Part shown: positions 6,934 to 15,925 of the stretch, in pieces
Layout: every line of letters starts with the position of its first letter
Numbering within the stretch: position 1 is the first letter of the stretch
Assembly: GCF_017086405.1 (NCBI RefSeq)
Contig: NZ_CP070973.1
Span: forward strand, 6,170,739-6,234,738
Direction: 5' to 3'
DNA length: 64,000 nt
Source of the DNA: Mycobacterium gordonae
Lineage (GTDB): Bacteria; Actinomycetota; Actinomycetes; Mycobacteriales; Mycobacteriaceae
Notes under the pieces: model-generated
The model's database searches: none
What the model was told of the DNA's origin: nothing
The model's input: the letters and a program-made list of their open reading frames with translations, nothing else
Made by a program: the position numbers and the translations under genes

Positions 6934-8589
6934 GTGTCAGCAGCACCGGGACGCCCGCTGCCCCAGCTCACTGACGAGAACGAGTTCTTCTGGAAGGCAG
7001 GTGCTGACGGCGTCCTGCGGTTCCAGGAGTGCCGGACCTGTCAGTCGCTGATCCACCCTCCTGCACCGGTGTGCCGCTACTGTCGTGGCCACGACATCGG
7101 CGTGCGCGACGTCTCGGGCCGGGCGACGCTGGCCGGGTTCACGGTGAACCACCGGTTCAGCGTGCCCGGCATGCCGGCGCCCTACGTGATCGCCGAGGTC
7201 GCCATCGCCGAAGATCCGCGAGTTCGGTTGACCACCAACATCATCGACTCAGACCCCGGCGACCTGCAGCTCGGCCAAACCGTCGAAGTTGTGTTCGAAC
7301 AGATCGAGGATGTATGGCTGCCGCTATTCCGTCCAGTCCCCGGTGCTGAGCCGGGCCCGCTGCCCGAAGACGAGATCGCGCCGGAACGCTTCGGCGATCA
7401 CGTCCGCCCGATGCTGACCACCGAGAAGTTCGAAGACAAGGTCGCGCTGACCGGAATCGGTATGTCACCGATCGGCCGCCGGCAAATGGTGCCTGCCCTG
7501 TCGCTGACCGTGCAAGCGTGTGAGGCGGCGATCGCCGACGCCGGTCTGAGCTTCGACGACATCGACGGCCTTTCGACCTACCCCGGCGGGGGAAACTTCG
7601 GCGGGTTCAACGAGGGCGGGGTGACCGCGCTGGAAGCGGCCCTGGGCATCCGGCCGACGTGGCACAACGGCGGCATGGAAACCTTCGGCCCGGGCGGGTC
7701 GGTGATCGCGGCGATGCTCGCCGTCTCCGCCGGACTGGCCCGACACGTGCTGTGTTTCCGGACGCTGTGGGAAGCCACCTTCAACGAGTTGATGAAGCAG
7801 GGCAGGATCGTCCCGTCCGGCGGGCGAACCGACAGTTGGCAGTGGCCGTTCGGCGCCACGTCGGCGGCCCACACTTTGGCGATCAACGCCCAGCGCCACT
7901 TTCACCGCTATGGCACCAACAAGGAGACGTTGGGCTGGATCGCGCTGAACCAGCGTGCCAACGCCGTACTCAACCCGAGCGCCGTCTATCGCGACCCGAT
8001 GACGATGGACGACTACCTCAACGCCCGACCCATCACCACCCCTTTCGGCCTGTACGACTGCGACGTCCCGTGTGACGGCGCCATCGCCGTCATCGTCTCG
8101 GCCGTCGACGCCGCCCGCGACCTGGCCAAGCCACCCGTCCTGGTCGAGGCGGTGGGAACCCAGATCATCGAACGTATCGACTGGGACCAGAGCACGCTCA
8201 CCCACGAACCGCAGGTGCTGGGGCAGTCCGCGCATCTGTGGACGCGAACATCGCTGCGCCCCAAAGATGTCGACGTCGCCGAGCTGTACGACGGGTTCAC
8301 CATCAACTGTCTGTCCTGGCTCGAGGCGCTCGGCTTCTGCGGCATCGGCGAAGCGCGTGAATTCCTGGACGGGGGCAAGAACATCGCCCGCGACGGCCTC
8401 ATACCGCTCAACACCCACGGGGGGCAGCTCTCCCACGGCCGCACCCACGGCATGGGCCTAATGCACGAGGCCGTCAGCCAGTTGCGCGGTGAGGCCGGTG
8501 ATCGGCAGGTCGCCGGGGCCCGGGTCGCGGTGGTCAGCAGCGGTGGTTTGACGCCCAGCGGTGTGATCCTGCTGCGGGTCGACGCATGA
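6934..8589 (+). CDS. DUF35 (zinc ribbon/OB-fold) fused to thiolase-like lipid-transfer domain
   Basis: A 551-residue two-domain protein. Residues about 1-145 are a DUF35 module with a rubredoxin-like zinc ribbon (CRTCQSL..CRYC) and an OB fold. From about 165 it is a thiolase of the SCP2/Ltp type, ending with GGQLSHGRTHGMG. In steroid degraders DUF35 domains of ChsH2 bind the Ltp2 aldolase as separate chains; here both are one chain. I see no cysteine at the usual nucleophile position (HNGGMETFGPGGS), which fits an Ltp2-like retro-aldolase better than a thiolytic enzyme. Start GTG follows GGAGGTGAC. It overlaps the hydrolase gene by 4 nt. Aldolase role is inference. Confidence 0.82.
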   Translation: MSAAPGRPLPQLTDENEFFWKAGADGVLRFQECRTCQSLIHPPAPVCRYCRGHDIGVRDVSGRATLAGFTVNHRFSVPGMPAPYVIAEVAIAEDPRVRLTTNIIDSDPGDLQLGQTVEVVFEQIEDVWLPLFRPVPGAEPGPLPEDEIAPERFGDHVRPMLTTEKFEDKVALTGIGMSPIGRRQMVPALSLTVQACEAAIADAGLSFDDIDGLSTYPGGGNFGGFNEGGVTALEAALGIRPTWHNGGMETFGPGGSVIAAMLAVSAGLARHVLCFRTLWEATFNELMKQGRIVPSGGRTDSWQWPFGATSAAHTLAINAQRHFHRYGTNKETLGWIALNQRANAVLNPSAVYRDPMTMDDYLNARPITTPFGLYDCDVPCDGAIAVIVSAVDAARDLAKPPVLVEAVGTQIIERIDWDQSTLTHEPQVLGQSAHLWTRTSLRPKDVDVAELYDGFTINCLSWLEALGFCGIGEAREFLDGGKNIARDGLIPLNTHGGQLSHGRTHGMGLMHEAVSQLRGEAGDRQVAGARVAVVSSGGLTPSGVILLRVDA

Positions 8590-9527
8590 CTGCTGTTACT
8601 CCCCGCCCGCGCGTGGTCGTCGTCGACGGCGTGCCCATGTCTGGCGTCATCGCCGAGGCAGACGAGCCCAAGGCCGTCGTCGTGGCGATCCACGGCGGGG
8701 GCACCACCGCGGTCTACTTCGACTGCCCGGGGCATCCCGAGTTGTCGTTGCTGCGTTTGGGATCGGCGCTGGGTTACACGGTGATCGCGATCGACCGGCC
8801 GGGGCATGGCAGTTCAGGGCCGTATCCGGAGGCGGTGCAGACTCCCGAACAGCGCGTCGATCTCGCATACGGTGCGGTCGAACGCATTCTCGGTGAGCGA
8901 TCACGCGGTGCGGGGCTGTTCATACTGGGCCATTCCGGTGGGTGTGAGCTGGCGACCCGGATGGCGGCCGACGACCGGGGCGCCGGATTGTTGGGCCTGG
9001 AACTCGGCGGCACCGGCCGGCGCTACCACGACGCCGCCAAGGAGATCATGAAGGCGGCCGCTGTCAAGGAGCGCCCGCCTGGCACCCGCGAGCTGCTGTG
9101 GGAGCCGATCCGGCTGTATCCGCCCGACATTCTGCGTGGGGTCACCAACTCCTCGACGTCCCCGCCCTACGAACGGGATGTGGCGGTGAACTGGCCACAC
9201 CGGTACTTCCCGGAACTGGCGCCGGCGGTGCGGGTGCCGGTGCGGTTCACGATCGGCGAGCACGACCGGGTGTATCGAGGCGACGACGACAAGCTGGCCG
9301 AAATCGCCGGAATGTTCGCTCAAGCACCCGTTTTCACCGGCAACCGGTTTCCCGACGCGGGACACAACCTCAGCCTCGGACTCAACGCAGCCGAGTACCA
9401 CCGCAGCGTGTTCGCGTTCGTCGACGAATGTGCGGCGGCCAACGGCTCGAGTGGGAAGCCGACTTCACCGTCGTCGAGCGTGAATCCAGCGTCACGCTCG
9501 ACGGGAGCGGGCCCGGAGGCTGGTTGA
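8586..9527 (+). CDS. Alpha/beta hydrolase
   Basis: A 313-residue alpha/beta-hydrolase-fold protein with the nucleophile elbow GHSGG and a C-terminal catalytic histidine in DAGHNLSLG; DRPGHGSSG marks the strand before. Its ATG overlaps the stop of the DUF35-thiolase gene (ATGA), indicating translational coupling and a linked function, perhaps hydrolysis of a CoA thioester or ester product of the aldol cleavage. The last roughly 30 residues are low-complexity and may not be part of the fold. Confidence 0.8.
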   Translation: MTAVTPRPRVVVVDGVPMSGVIAEADEPKAVVVAIHGGGTTAVYFDCPGHPELSLLRLGSALGYTVIAIDRPGHGSSGPYPEAVQTPEQRVDLAYGAVERILGERSRGAGLFILGHSGGCELATRMAADDRGAGLLGLELGGTGRRYHDAAKEIMKAAAVKERPPGTRELLWEPIRLYPPDILRGVTNSSTSPPYERDVAVNWPHRYFPELAPAVRVPVRFTIGEHDRVYRGDDDKLAEIAGMFAQAPVFTGNRFPDAGHNLSLGLNAAEYHRSVFAFVDECAAANGSSGKPTSPSSSVNPASRSTGAGPEAG

Positions 9528-9592
9528 TGTGCCGCCCCAGAATGGGACCTTCGACCACTTTTCGCCAGGCCCGGAAGCCGCTACCGTTAGCG

Positions 9593-9616
9593 TTACAGTC
9601 AGGCGTTCAGCTGTAA
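9593..9616. promoter_or_regulatory. Inverted repeat TTACAG-N12-CTGTAA upstream of P450
   Basis: Two perfect 6-bp arms (9593-9598 and 9611-9616) centred about 50 bp before the P450 start. It may be an operator. It differs from the GAGAA-N5-TTCTC motif found upstream of the other P450s, and no matching regulator is identified. Confidence 0.35.
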
Positions 9617-9653
9617 TGGTGTCAGCCCGCAGCTCAGCAGCAAGGAGCGTTCA

Positions 9654-10859
9654 ATGACCAAGTCGAAGGTCACCTTTGATCCGTTCTCCGAGGACTTCTT
9701 CAACGGCGCCTGGGACACCTATCGGCGCATGCAGGAAGAAGCGCCGGTCTACTACAGCGAGGAGTATGACTTCTATGCGCTGACCCGGCACGCCGACGTG
9801 GCGGCCGGCCTGAAGAACTTCCAGACCTACTCATCGGCCTACGGCATCGACCTGTCGATGGTGCGGACGGGCAAACCACCGGAGCAGAAGTCGATCATCT
9901 TCATGGACCCGCCCGATCACCGGCACATGCGCAGCCTGCTCAACAAGGTGTTCACGCCGCGCGCCATCCAGGACCAGCGGGAGATGGTCGGCGAGAAGAT
10001 CGACAAGTACCTCAGCAGGGTCGATCCGGACCGATTCGATGTGGTGCAGGATTTCTCGGGGCCGTTCCCGGTCGAGGTGATCACCACGATGCTCGGAGTG
10101 CCCGAAGAGCATGCCCAGCGGGTGCGTCACCTGATCGACGAGTCGCTGCACCGCGAACCCGGACAGGTCGAGGTCGGCGAACGCGGCATGCAGGCCAACA
10201 TCGAAACCTGGATGCTGTACTACGAGCTCCTGCAACAACGTCGCGCCGAGCCGCGCGACGACCTGTTCACCAAGCTGATCAACGCCGAGATCGAGCGCGA
10301 AGACGGTCAGATGACCAAACTCGACGACATCGAGATAGCAGGCTTCGCAACACTATTGGGTGGCGCCGGAGCCGAGACGGTGACCAAGCTGCTGGGCAAT
10401 GCGCCGGTGGTGTTCGCGCGGTTCCCCGAGCAGTGGCAGAAGTTGCTCGAGGACCGCAGCAAGATCCCCGCGGCGGTCGAGGAGCTGCTGCGCTACGAGG
10501 CGCCCTCCCAGTATCAGGTTCGTTGCTCATTGAAAGACGTTGAGCTGCATGGCGTGACCATACCCGCCATGAAACCGGTGTTCCTGATCAACGGCGCGGC
10601 CAACCGCGATCCCGCCGCCTGGACCAAGCCCGAAGAGTTCGACATCGACCGCGACCGCCACGAAGCGCTCAACCTGAGCTTCGGCTACGGAATCCACAGC
10701 TGTCTGGGCGCGGCGCTGGCCCGCATGGAGAGCTGCATTGCGCTGGAGAAGTTACTCAACTTCATGCCGCGCTATGAGGTGGACTGGGAGAACTGCAACC
10801 GCGTGCATATGCAGAATGTCGCAGGATGGAAGAACGTTCCAGTAAGGGTGCTGCCATGA
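9654..10859 (+). CDS. Cytochrome P450
   Basis: A 401-residue soluble bacterial P450. The heme-binding loop FGYGIHSCLG carries the thiolate cysteine, the K-helix reads EELLRYE, and the I-helix GGAGAETV keeps the acid-alcohol pair. ATG at 9654 has AAGGAG in front. The 3' end overlaps the start of a dedicated ferredoxin, so electrons come from that protein. The family number and substrate cannot be assigned. Neighbouring CoA and ring-oxidation genes suggest hydroxylation of a hydrophobic carbon source. Confidence 0.92.
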   Translation: MTKSKVTFDPFSEDFFNGAWDTYRRMQEEAPVYYSEEYDFYALTRHADVAAGLKNFQTYSSAYGIDLSMVRTGKPPEQKSIIFMDPPDHRHMRSLLNKVFTPRAIQDQREMVGEKIDKYLSRVDPDRFDVVQDFSGPFPVEVITTMLGVPEEHAQRVRHLIDESLHREPGQVEVGERGMQANIETWMLYYELLQQRRAEPRDDLFTKLINAEIEREDGQMTKLDDIEIAGFATLLGGAGAETVTKLLGNAPVVFARFPEQWQKLLEDRSKIPAAVEELLRYEAPSQYQVRCSLKDVELHGVTIPAMKPVFLINGAANRDPAAWTKPEEFDIDRDRHEALNLSFGYGIHSCLGAALARMESCIALEKLLNFMPRYEVDWENCNRVHMQNVAGWKNVPVRVLP

Positions 10860-11044
10860 GAATCGAAGTCGATTGGGATCTGTGCGAGAGCAATGCCGTG
10901 TGCATGGGCATCGCACCTGACGTGTTCTTGTTGGGCGATGACGACATGCTGACGGTCCTGCAGCCAGAGGTCACCCCAGAGAACGAGGAACTGGTCCGTG
11001 ATGCGGTGCGGCAGTGTCCGCGGCAGGCCATCTCCATCGTTTAG
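10856..11044 (+). CDS. 3Fe-4S ferredoxin, P450 partner
   Basis: A 62-residue ferredoxin with cluster motif CESNAVC and distal CPRQAI; the missing fourth cysteine is typical of 3Fe-4S P450 redox partners. ATG at 10856 overlaps the P450 stop, so the two are co-translated. No ferredoxin reductase is adjacent; the NuoF-like protein at the left edge or a reductase outside the window would have to serve it. Confidence 0.9.
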   Translation: MRIEVDWDLCESNAVCMGIAPDVFLLGDDDMLTVLQPEVTPENEELVRDAVRQCPRQAISIV

Positions 11045-11181
11045 CTGAGCCGCCCATTGCTGAAATGTGGTTCTAATTGTCGAAACGCCAACCACTTTCG
11101 GCGCAGTAGCGATACACTCTTCCTTCCGGTCGGGTCGCCGGTTGCCCAGGTAACGGTCGTCCTGCCGAGGGAGTCAGTGGT

Positions 11182-13050
11182 ATGTCATACGTGATCGCAG
11201 CGCCGGACATGATGGCAACGGCGGCATCAGATCTGGTCCGCCTCGGGTCGACACTGCAGACCGCCGGCGCCGCCGCGGCCGCACCAACCACCGCACTCGC
11301 GGCAGCAGCGGCTGACGAGGTGTCGGCGGCGATCGCCACCGTGTTCAGCACGCACGCCCGGGGCTACCAGACGCTCAGCGCGCAGGCCGCGGCGTTTCAC
11401 GCCCAGTTCATCCAGGAACTCACCTGCGCGGCAGGCTCCTACGCGATTGCCGACGCCACCGCCGCGTCGCCCCTGCAGGCGGCGGAGCAGCAGATCCTCG
11501 GCCTGATCAACGCCCCGACCCAGGCACTGCTGGGTCGCCCGCTGATCGGCAACGGCGCCGACGGTGCGCCCGGCACCGGACAGGACGGCGGGGCCGGGGG
11601 GCTGCTGTTCGGCAACGGCGGCAACGGTGGATCCGGCGGTGGGGCACACCCGACCGGCGGCCGTGGTGGCGACGCGGGCCTGTTCGGTTCCGGCGGTAGC
11701 GGTGGCCAAGGCGCTCCCGGCGCGACGGGCGGCAGCGGCGGCAACGGCGGACTGTTCTCTGGCAACGGCGGCGCCGGCGGCAGCGGCGGCAACGCCATCG
11801 TGGCCGGCGGCAATGGCGGCATGGGCGGAAGCGGTGGATCTGCCGGACTTTTCGGCAACGGTGGGGCGGGCGGTAGCGGCGGACTGGGCGCGGCGGGCGA
11901 CGACGCCGTCAACCCGAGCGTCCTGCCCGCGGGACCGGCCGCGACGAAGGGCACCGATGCGGTGTTTACCAGCGCGCCAGGTGGCCCCGGGGGTAACGGT
12001 GTCAGCAGCCCCACCCTCGGGCAGCCCGGCGGCGAAGGCGGCACCGGTGGAGTGGGTGCGGGAAACACTGCGCTCGGCGGGAGCGGGGGAATCGGCGGCA
12101 ACGGAGGCGCCGGCGCCGTGGGCGGCACGGGAGGCGCCGGCGGCGCAGCGAATTCAGTTCTGGGGATCAGCATCGGCGGATCCGGTGGCACCGGCGGAGC
12201 CGGCGGCGCCGGAGCGGTGGGCGGTACCGGCGGCACCGGAGGCTTAGCCACGGACATCAACGGTCACGCTGTTGGCGGGGCCGGCGGTACGGGCGGGACT
12301 GGCGGCGTCGGCGCGGACGGCGGACAGGGTGGCACCGGCGGGATCGCTGTGGGCCTCACCGATATCGGAGGAGGCGGCGGTGCCGGCGGATCGGGCGGCG
12401 TCGGGGTCGCCGGCGGGGCCGCCGGGAGCGGAGGCGCGGGGGGAACCGGCGGTCGCGGCGGGTTTCTGATCGGTACCGGCGGCGCCGGCGGCGCCGGCGG
12501 CGCCGGCGGGATCGGCGGCATGGGTACCCGGGCGGGCTTCGGCGGCACCGGGGGCGATGGCGGTTTGGCCGTGGTATTGCCGGGCGCCGGCGGCTTCGGG
12601 GGGTCGGGTGGCGTTGGTGGCGTCGGTGGCGCCGGCGGCGCCGGCGGTGCGGGAGGGGCCGGTGGTCACGGCGGCCTGCTGATGGGCGATGGCGGCGTGG
12701 GCGGCGTGGGAGGTAACGCGGGCGCCGGCGGTGCCGGCGCCCAGGGTGGGCAGGGCGGGGTCGGCGGCAACGGATTTCTCGGCGGCAGCGGTGGAACCGG
12801 CGGTGACGGTGGTTCAGGAGGGGCCGGCGGAACGGGCGGAAACGGCGGCGCCGGCGGCGGTGCGGGATTCTTCGGCGCCGCGGGCGCCGCTGCCGCGGGT
12901 GGCAGCGCTGGGACGGGTGGCAGCGGCGGCGACTTCGGTGACGGCGGCGCCGGCGGGATCGGCTTCGTTAACCTGGCGAACGGCGCCCCGGGCGGGCCGG
13001 GGCAGGCGGGCGCCGATGGCCCGACCGGCAGCGCCGGGCTGCCGGGTTGA
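11182..13050 (+). CDS. PE_PGRS family protein
   Basis: A 622-residue protein with an N-terminal PE domain (about residues 1-95, helical, Ala-rich), a short linker containing LIGNGADGAPGTG, and then some 480 residues of GGxGGx repeats ending at GSAGLPG. PE proteins leave the cell through type VII secretion, and the PGRS part is surface-exposed or disordered. The ninth residue is Asp (APDMM), where the name-giving PE motif has Glu. No C-terminal enzymatic domain follows the repeats. It interrupts a catabolic gene set and is unlikely to be part of it. The stop is only 4 bp from the converging ferredoxin gene. Confidence 0.95.
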   Translation: MSYVIAAPDMMATAASDLVRLGSTLQTAGAAAAAPTTALAAAAADEVSAAIATVFSTHARGYQTLSAQAAAFHAQFIQELTCAAGSYAIADATAASPLQAAEQQILGLINAPTQALLGRPLIGNGADGAPGTGQDGGAGGLLFGNGGNGGSGGGAHPTGGRGGDAGLFGSGGSGGQGAPGATGGSGGNGGLFSGNGGAGGSGGNAIVAGGNGGMGGSGGSAGLFGNGGAGGSGGLGAAGDDAVNPSVLPAGPAATKGTDAVFTSAPGGPGGNGVSSPTLGQPGGEGGTGGVGAGNTALGGSGGIGGNGGAGAVGGTGGAGGAANSVLGISIGGSGGTGGAGGAGAVGGTGGTGGLATDINGHAVGGAGGTGGTGGVGADGGQGGTGGIAVGLTDIGGGGGAGGSGGVGVAGGAAGSGGAGGTGGRGGFLIGTGGAGGAGGAGGIGGMGTRAGFGGTGGDGGLAVVLPGAGGFGGSGGVGGVGGAGGAGGAGGAGGHGGLLMGDGGVGGVGGNAGAGGAGAQGGQGGVGGNGFLGGSGGTGGDGGSGGAGGTGGNGGAGGGAGFFGAAGAAAAGGSAGTGGSGGDFGDGGAGGIGFVNLANGAPGGPGQAGADGPTGSAGLPG

Positions 13051-13054
13051 GTCG

Positions 13055-13243
13055 TCAGCGCTCCTTGATCGCCTGCTCCGGGCAGCACTCGATGGCCTCG
13101 CGCGTGGCCGCCTCGAATTCCGTTGGCACGTCACTAGTTATCGCCTCGGCATAGCCGTCGTCGGTCAAGCTGAACACTTCCGGGCACAACGTCAGGCACA
13201 TGCCGTGACCGCGGCACGTCCCGTCGTCGACCCAGACCCTCAT
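13055..13243 (-). CDS. 3Fe-4S ferredoxin, P450 partner
   Basis: A 62-residue ferredoxin with CRGHGMC and distal CPEQAI motifs. It begins 10 bp after the P450 gene ends, on the same strand, and is its likely electron donor. It diverges in sequence from the two ferredoxins to the left, suggesting each P450 has its own partner. Confidence 0.9.
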   Translation of the reverse strand: MRVWVDDGTCRGHGMCLTLCPEVFSLTDDGYAEAITSDVPTEFEAATREAIECCPEQAIKER

Positions 13244-13253
13244 GACAGACCCC

Positions 13254-14531
13254 TCATCCCGCGGTGAACTCCAAATGCAACTCGGTCAACCCACGCAGGA
13301 TGTAGGTCGGAACGTATTGGTAGCGGCGGTCATTCGCTGGGCCGTGCCGCCGCTCGTCAAGTCTGATGTCCGATGTCCGGTCCAGCAGGCGCTCGAGCGC
13401 GACCCGCGTTTCGGCACGCGCCAGCGGGGCGCCTGGGCAGCTGTGAATGCCGCGCCCGAACGACAGGTGCTGCCGGGCATTCTTGCGGGCCGGGTCGAAC
13501 GTCGCCGGATCCTCGAAGCGGCGCGGATCGCGGTTGGCGGCGGCCTGCAGAACCATCAGCGTGGTGCCTGCCGGTAGGTCGACGCCGCCGACGTTGACCG
13601 GCACCCGATTCAGCCGGAAGTCCCCCTTGACCGGGCTTTCGACGCGCAGCGCCTCCTCGATGAAGTTCGGGATCAGGCTGCGGTCCCGCCGCAATTGCTG
13701 CTGGAGATCAGAACACTCCGCCAGGATCTGCAACGCCGCGCCCAAGAGTCGCACGGTGGTCTCCTGCCCTGCGGAAAAGACGTTGCTGGCCACACGGGCG
13801 ACGTCTTCGATCTCCGGTATCGAGCCATCGGGATAGGTGGCGGTCGCCAGGCCGGTCAGCACGTCGTCGCGGGGCTCGCGCCGGCGGTCGCGAACGTAGT
13901 CGGAGAACAGACCGTAGAGGAACTCCAGCGGACTGTGGGCCAGCGCTTCTTTGCCGGTGCCCCCGACGCCGCCACCTGAGTTCTGGCGGATGCCCTTGAC
14001 GAACGAGTCGCGATCTTCCATCGGCACACCCAGCAGGTCGGCGATCACCAGCAGCGTGAACGGGCCGGCGAATCCCTTGATGAACTCTCCCTGCCCCGGC
14101 GCCAGGAACTCGTCGAGCACCTGATCGGCCAGCACCCACATGGCATCCTCGTTCTCCTTGAGGCGCTTGGGGGTGATCAGCCGCATCAACAGCGAGCGGT
14201 GATTGGTGTGGGTGGGCGGGTCCAGCGTCGGCAGCTGGTCACTGAAGGGCAACTCGTCGCGGTGCTGCTCGATCAACTCGGTGATGTCGGTCTGACCGTC
14301 CAACGGCACCGGGAAGCCAGGGAACGGGCCGGTCACCGAAATGCACGAGGAGAAGGTCTGCGCGTCGTTGAGCACCGCGCACGCCTCGTCCCAGCCGGTC
14401 ACCATCGTGACGCCATGATGCGGTTCGCGGGTTACCGGACACCGCTGGCGCAGCGCCTCGTAGTACGGGTAGGGATCCTCGACAAGCTGGCGGTCACGGA
14501 AGAAATCCAGTTCGGTGAAGTCCTCCACCAT
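13254..14531 (-). CDS. Cytochrome P450
   Basis: A 425-residue P450 with heme loop FGRGIHSCPG, I-helix SAGQETTV and K-helix EEALRVE. It is the first gene of a P450-ferredoxin pair. A strong copy of the GAGAA-N5-TTCTC palindrome lies 30-44 bp before its start, tying it to the local regulon that also includes the P450 at 28074. The substrate is not identifiable. Confidence 0.92.
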   Translation of the reverse strand: MVEDFTELDFFRDRQLVEDPYPYYEALRQRCPVTREPHHGVTMVTGWDEACAVLNDAQTFSSCISVTGPFPGFPVPLDGQTDITELIEQHRDELPFSDQLPTLDPPTHTNHRSLLMRLITPKRLKENEDAMWVLADQVLDEFLAPGQGEFIKGFAGPFTLLVIADLLGVPMEDRDSFVKGIRQNSGGGVGGTGKEALAHSPLEFLYGLFSDYVRDRRREPRDDVLTGLATATYPDGSIPEIEDVARVASNVFSAGQETTVRLLGAALQILAECSDLQQQLRRDRSLIPNFIEEALRVESPVKGDFRLNRVPVNVGGVDLPAGTTLMVLQAAANRDPRRFEDPATFDPARKNARQHLSFGRGIHSCPGAPLARAETRVALERLLDRTSDIRLDERRHGPANDRRYQYVPTYILRGLTELHLEFTAG

Positions 14532-14560
14532 GGCGTGCTCCGTTTCGAATCTCAGCTAGC

Positions 14561-14575
14561 GAGAATAAGCTTCTC
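14561..14575. promoter_or_regulatory. GAGAA-N5-TTCTC operator before P450
   Basis: GAGAATAAGCTTCTC; the arms extend to 6 bp (CGAGAA/TTCTCG). It lies 30 bp upstream of the P450 start and is one of five similar sites in the window. The roughly 180-bp gap to 14712 shows nothing else recognisable. Confidence 0.65.
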
Positions 14576-14712
14576 GGTTACGGATATTACATTTCCACAG
14601 CGGGTGCCGAACCGCAACGCCACACCAGCGACGACCACCCGGCGACCGTGGAATTCCCGACGTCACAACATCGGCCTTCCGGCGCCGGAGTCACGGCCGG
14701 CGCTGAGGCGGG

Positions 14713-15216
14713 TCAGGCCGGAAGCAGGTCGGCGGCCACCGACCGGCGGGCCATCAGGCCGCTGCGGAATGTCTCGACCGCACCGATGGTGTCCACCGGC
14801 ACCGCCGCCGCGGCCAGCGCCGCGGCCTTGAACGTTTGCGCGGCCATGCTCAACCGATGCTGGACCCGCCCCACGCTGTCGTCGAGTTCGACAGGCCAGG
14901 TGGTGCCCCAGAGCGTCACTTCGGTGACACCATGGTCGAGGGCCTGCAGGACGCCGGTGCGCACCCGGGGGTCCGAGCCGAGCAGATCCGCGGCGGCCGC
15001 CAGGGCCTGCGGACGCGGACGCGTTCCCACCGACGCCAGCACCGATTCGAGGTCGAGCGTCCTGGCCCCCAGGATGTGCAGCGGACGGTCGTCGGGGTCG
15101 TCGGTGAGTAGCACCGTGACATCCCAGCCCGCCATCGAACGGTCGAAGAGCCAGCCGCCCGCGAACTTCACGACGTCGACCACGCTGGACGCCACGACGT
15201 CGAGCCGGTATCTCAT
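14713..15216 (-). CDS. Conserved hypothetical protein, coupled to TetR gene
   Basis: A 167-residue protein of no family I recognise. ATG at 15216 overlaps the TetR stop (ATGA), so it is read with the regulator. The sequence is soluble-looking: a conserved-looking N-terminal segment (MRYRLDVVASSVVDVV), a DDPDDRPLHILG motif and an Ala-rich helical C-terminus, with no signal peptide or membrane segment. Position suggests a role linked to the TetR regulator or its target genes. Confidence 0.65.
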   Translation of the reverse strand: MRYRLDVVASSVVDVVKFAGGWLFDRSMAGWDVTVLLTDDPDDRPLHILGARTLDLESVLASVGTRPRPQALAAAADLLGSDPRVRTGVLQALDHGVTEVTLWGTTWPVELDDSVGRVQHRLSMAAQTFKAAALAAAAVPVDTIGAVETFRSGLMARRSVAADLLPA

Positions 15217-15827
15217 GTCGCGCTCGTCGGGTTGGACGGGGAGAAGTCGCGCGCCAGCGCCTCCGCGTACTCCTTGAACACCTCGGCCAGGGGTATTGAA
15301 GGGTCGAGCAGCCATGTCATTTCCATTCCGTGGATGAAGGCGAGGATCTCTACCGCCTTGACGGCGGGGTCTATGTCGGCGCGATATCGGCCGGCGGTCT
15401 GCCCGCGGCGGATGCCGGCGGCGACGATCTCGGTGGCTTCCCGCTGCCGGTTCACCAGGCGGTCGTGCAGCGGTGCGTCGGGGGCGATGTTCTCTACCAG
15501 CAGCACGGTGAACGTGCCCACCAACTCTGGCTGCCGACTGAAGCGGTCGGCGACCAGCGCGATCTCACCCAGCAGATCAGCGCCCCGGTCGGAGTGCGTG
15601 TCGTCGTCGAGGTCGCGCGCATCCAGCACCGCATGCAGCAGCTGTTCCTTGGATTCGAAATGATGCAGCAGGCCCGCCGGGGTCACCCCCGCCTCGCCGG
15701 CGATCTGGGCAAGTGTCGTATTGCGCCAGCCGTTGCGCGACAACAGCCGCTGCGCCACCTGCAGAATCCGCTGTTTGCGGTCTTCGCCTTTGGCGAGAAG
15801 CGTCTCGTAGGGCCTTACGTCGGGCAC
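15213..15827 (-). CDS. TetR-family transcriptional regulator
   Basis: A 204-residue TetR repressor. The N-terminal helix-turn-helix is visible as TLAQIAGEAGVTPAGLLHHF (about residues 39-58); the C-terminal half is the ligand domain. Start is GTG at 15827. A 28-bp inverted repeat (CCAACCTA...TAGGTTGG) lies just upstream and is probably its own operator. A CCAACCTA half-site also occurs near the thiolase promoter at 17162. The gene is followed by a coupled hypothetical gene. An acyl-CoA or pathway intermediate is the likely ligand (inference). Confidence 0.88.
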   Translation of the reverse strand: MPDVRPYETLLAKGEDRKQRILQVAQRLLSRNGWRNTTLAQIAGEAGVTPAGLLHHFESKEQLLHAVLDARDLDDDTHSDRGADLLGEIALVADRFSRQPELVGTFTVLLVENIAPDAPLHDRLVNRQREATEIVAAGIRRGQTAGRYRADIDPAVKAVEILAFIHGMEMTWLLDPSIPLAEVFKEYAEALARDFSPSNPTSAT

Positions 15828-15858
15828 CGGATTCCTCGTCGAATCGAATGGGCCGTAA

Positions 15859-15886
15859 CCAACCTAGTGAATACACAGTAGGTTGG
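15859..15886. promoter_or_regulatory. Inverted repeat CCAACCTA-N12-TAGGTTGG, probable TetR operator
   Basis: Perfect 8-bp arms (15859-15866, 15879-15886), 32 bp upstream of the TetR start and 40 bp past the thiolase 3' end. The position suits autoregulation. Confidence 0.6.
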
Positions 15887-15925
15887 ATCGGCCAGACGTG
15901 GCAAGGCCTCCTCGCGGGCCTGCTG

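Noticed and set aside
11560..13050. Repeated short units that might look like a CRISPR or satellite array
   Set aside because: They are the codon-phased GGxGGx repeats of the PE_PGRS gene, with no constant repeat or unique spacers.
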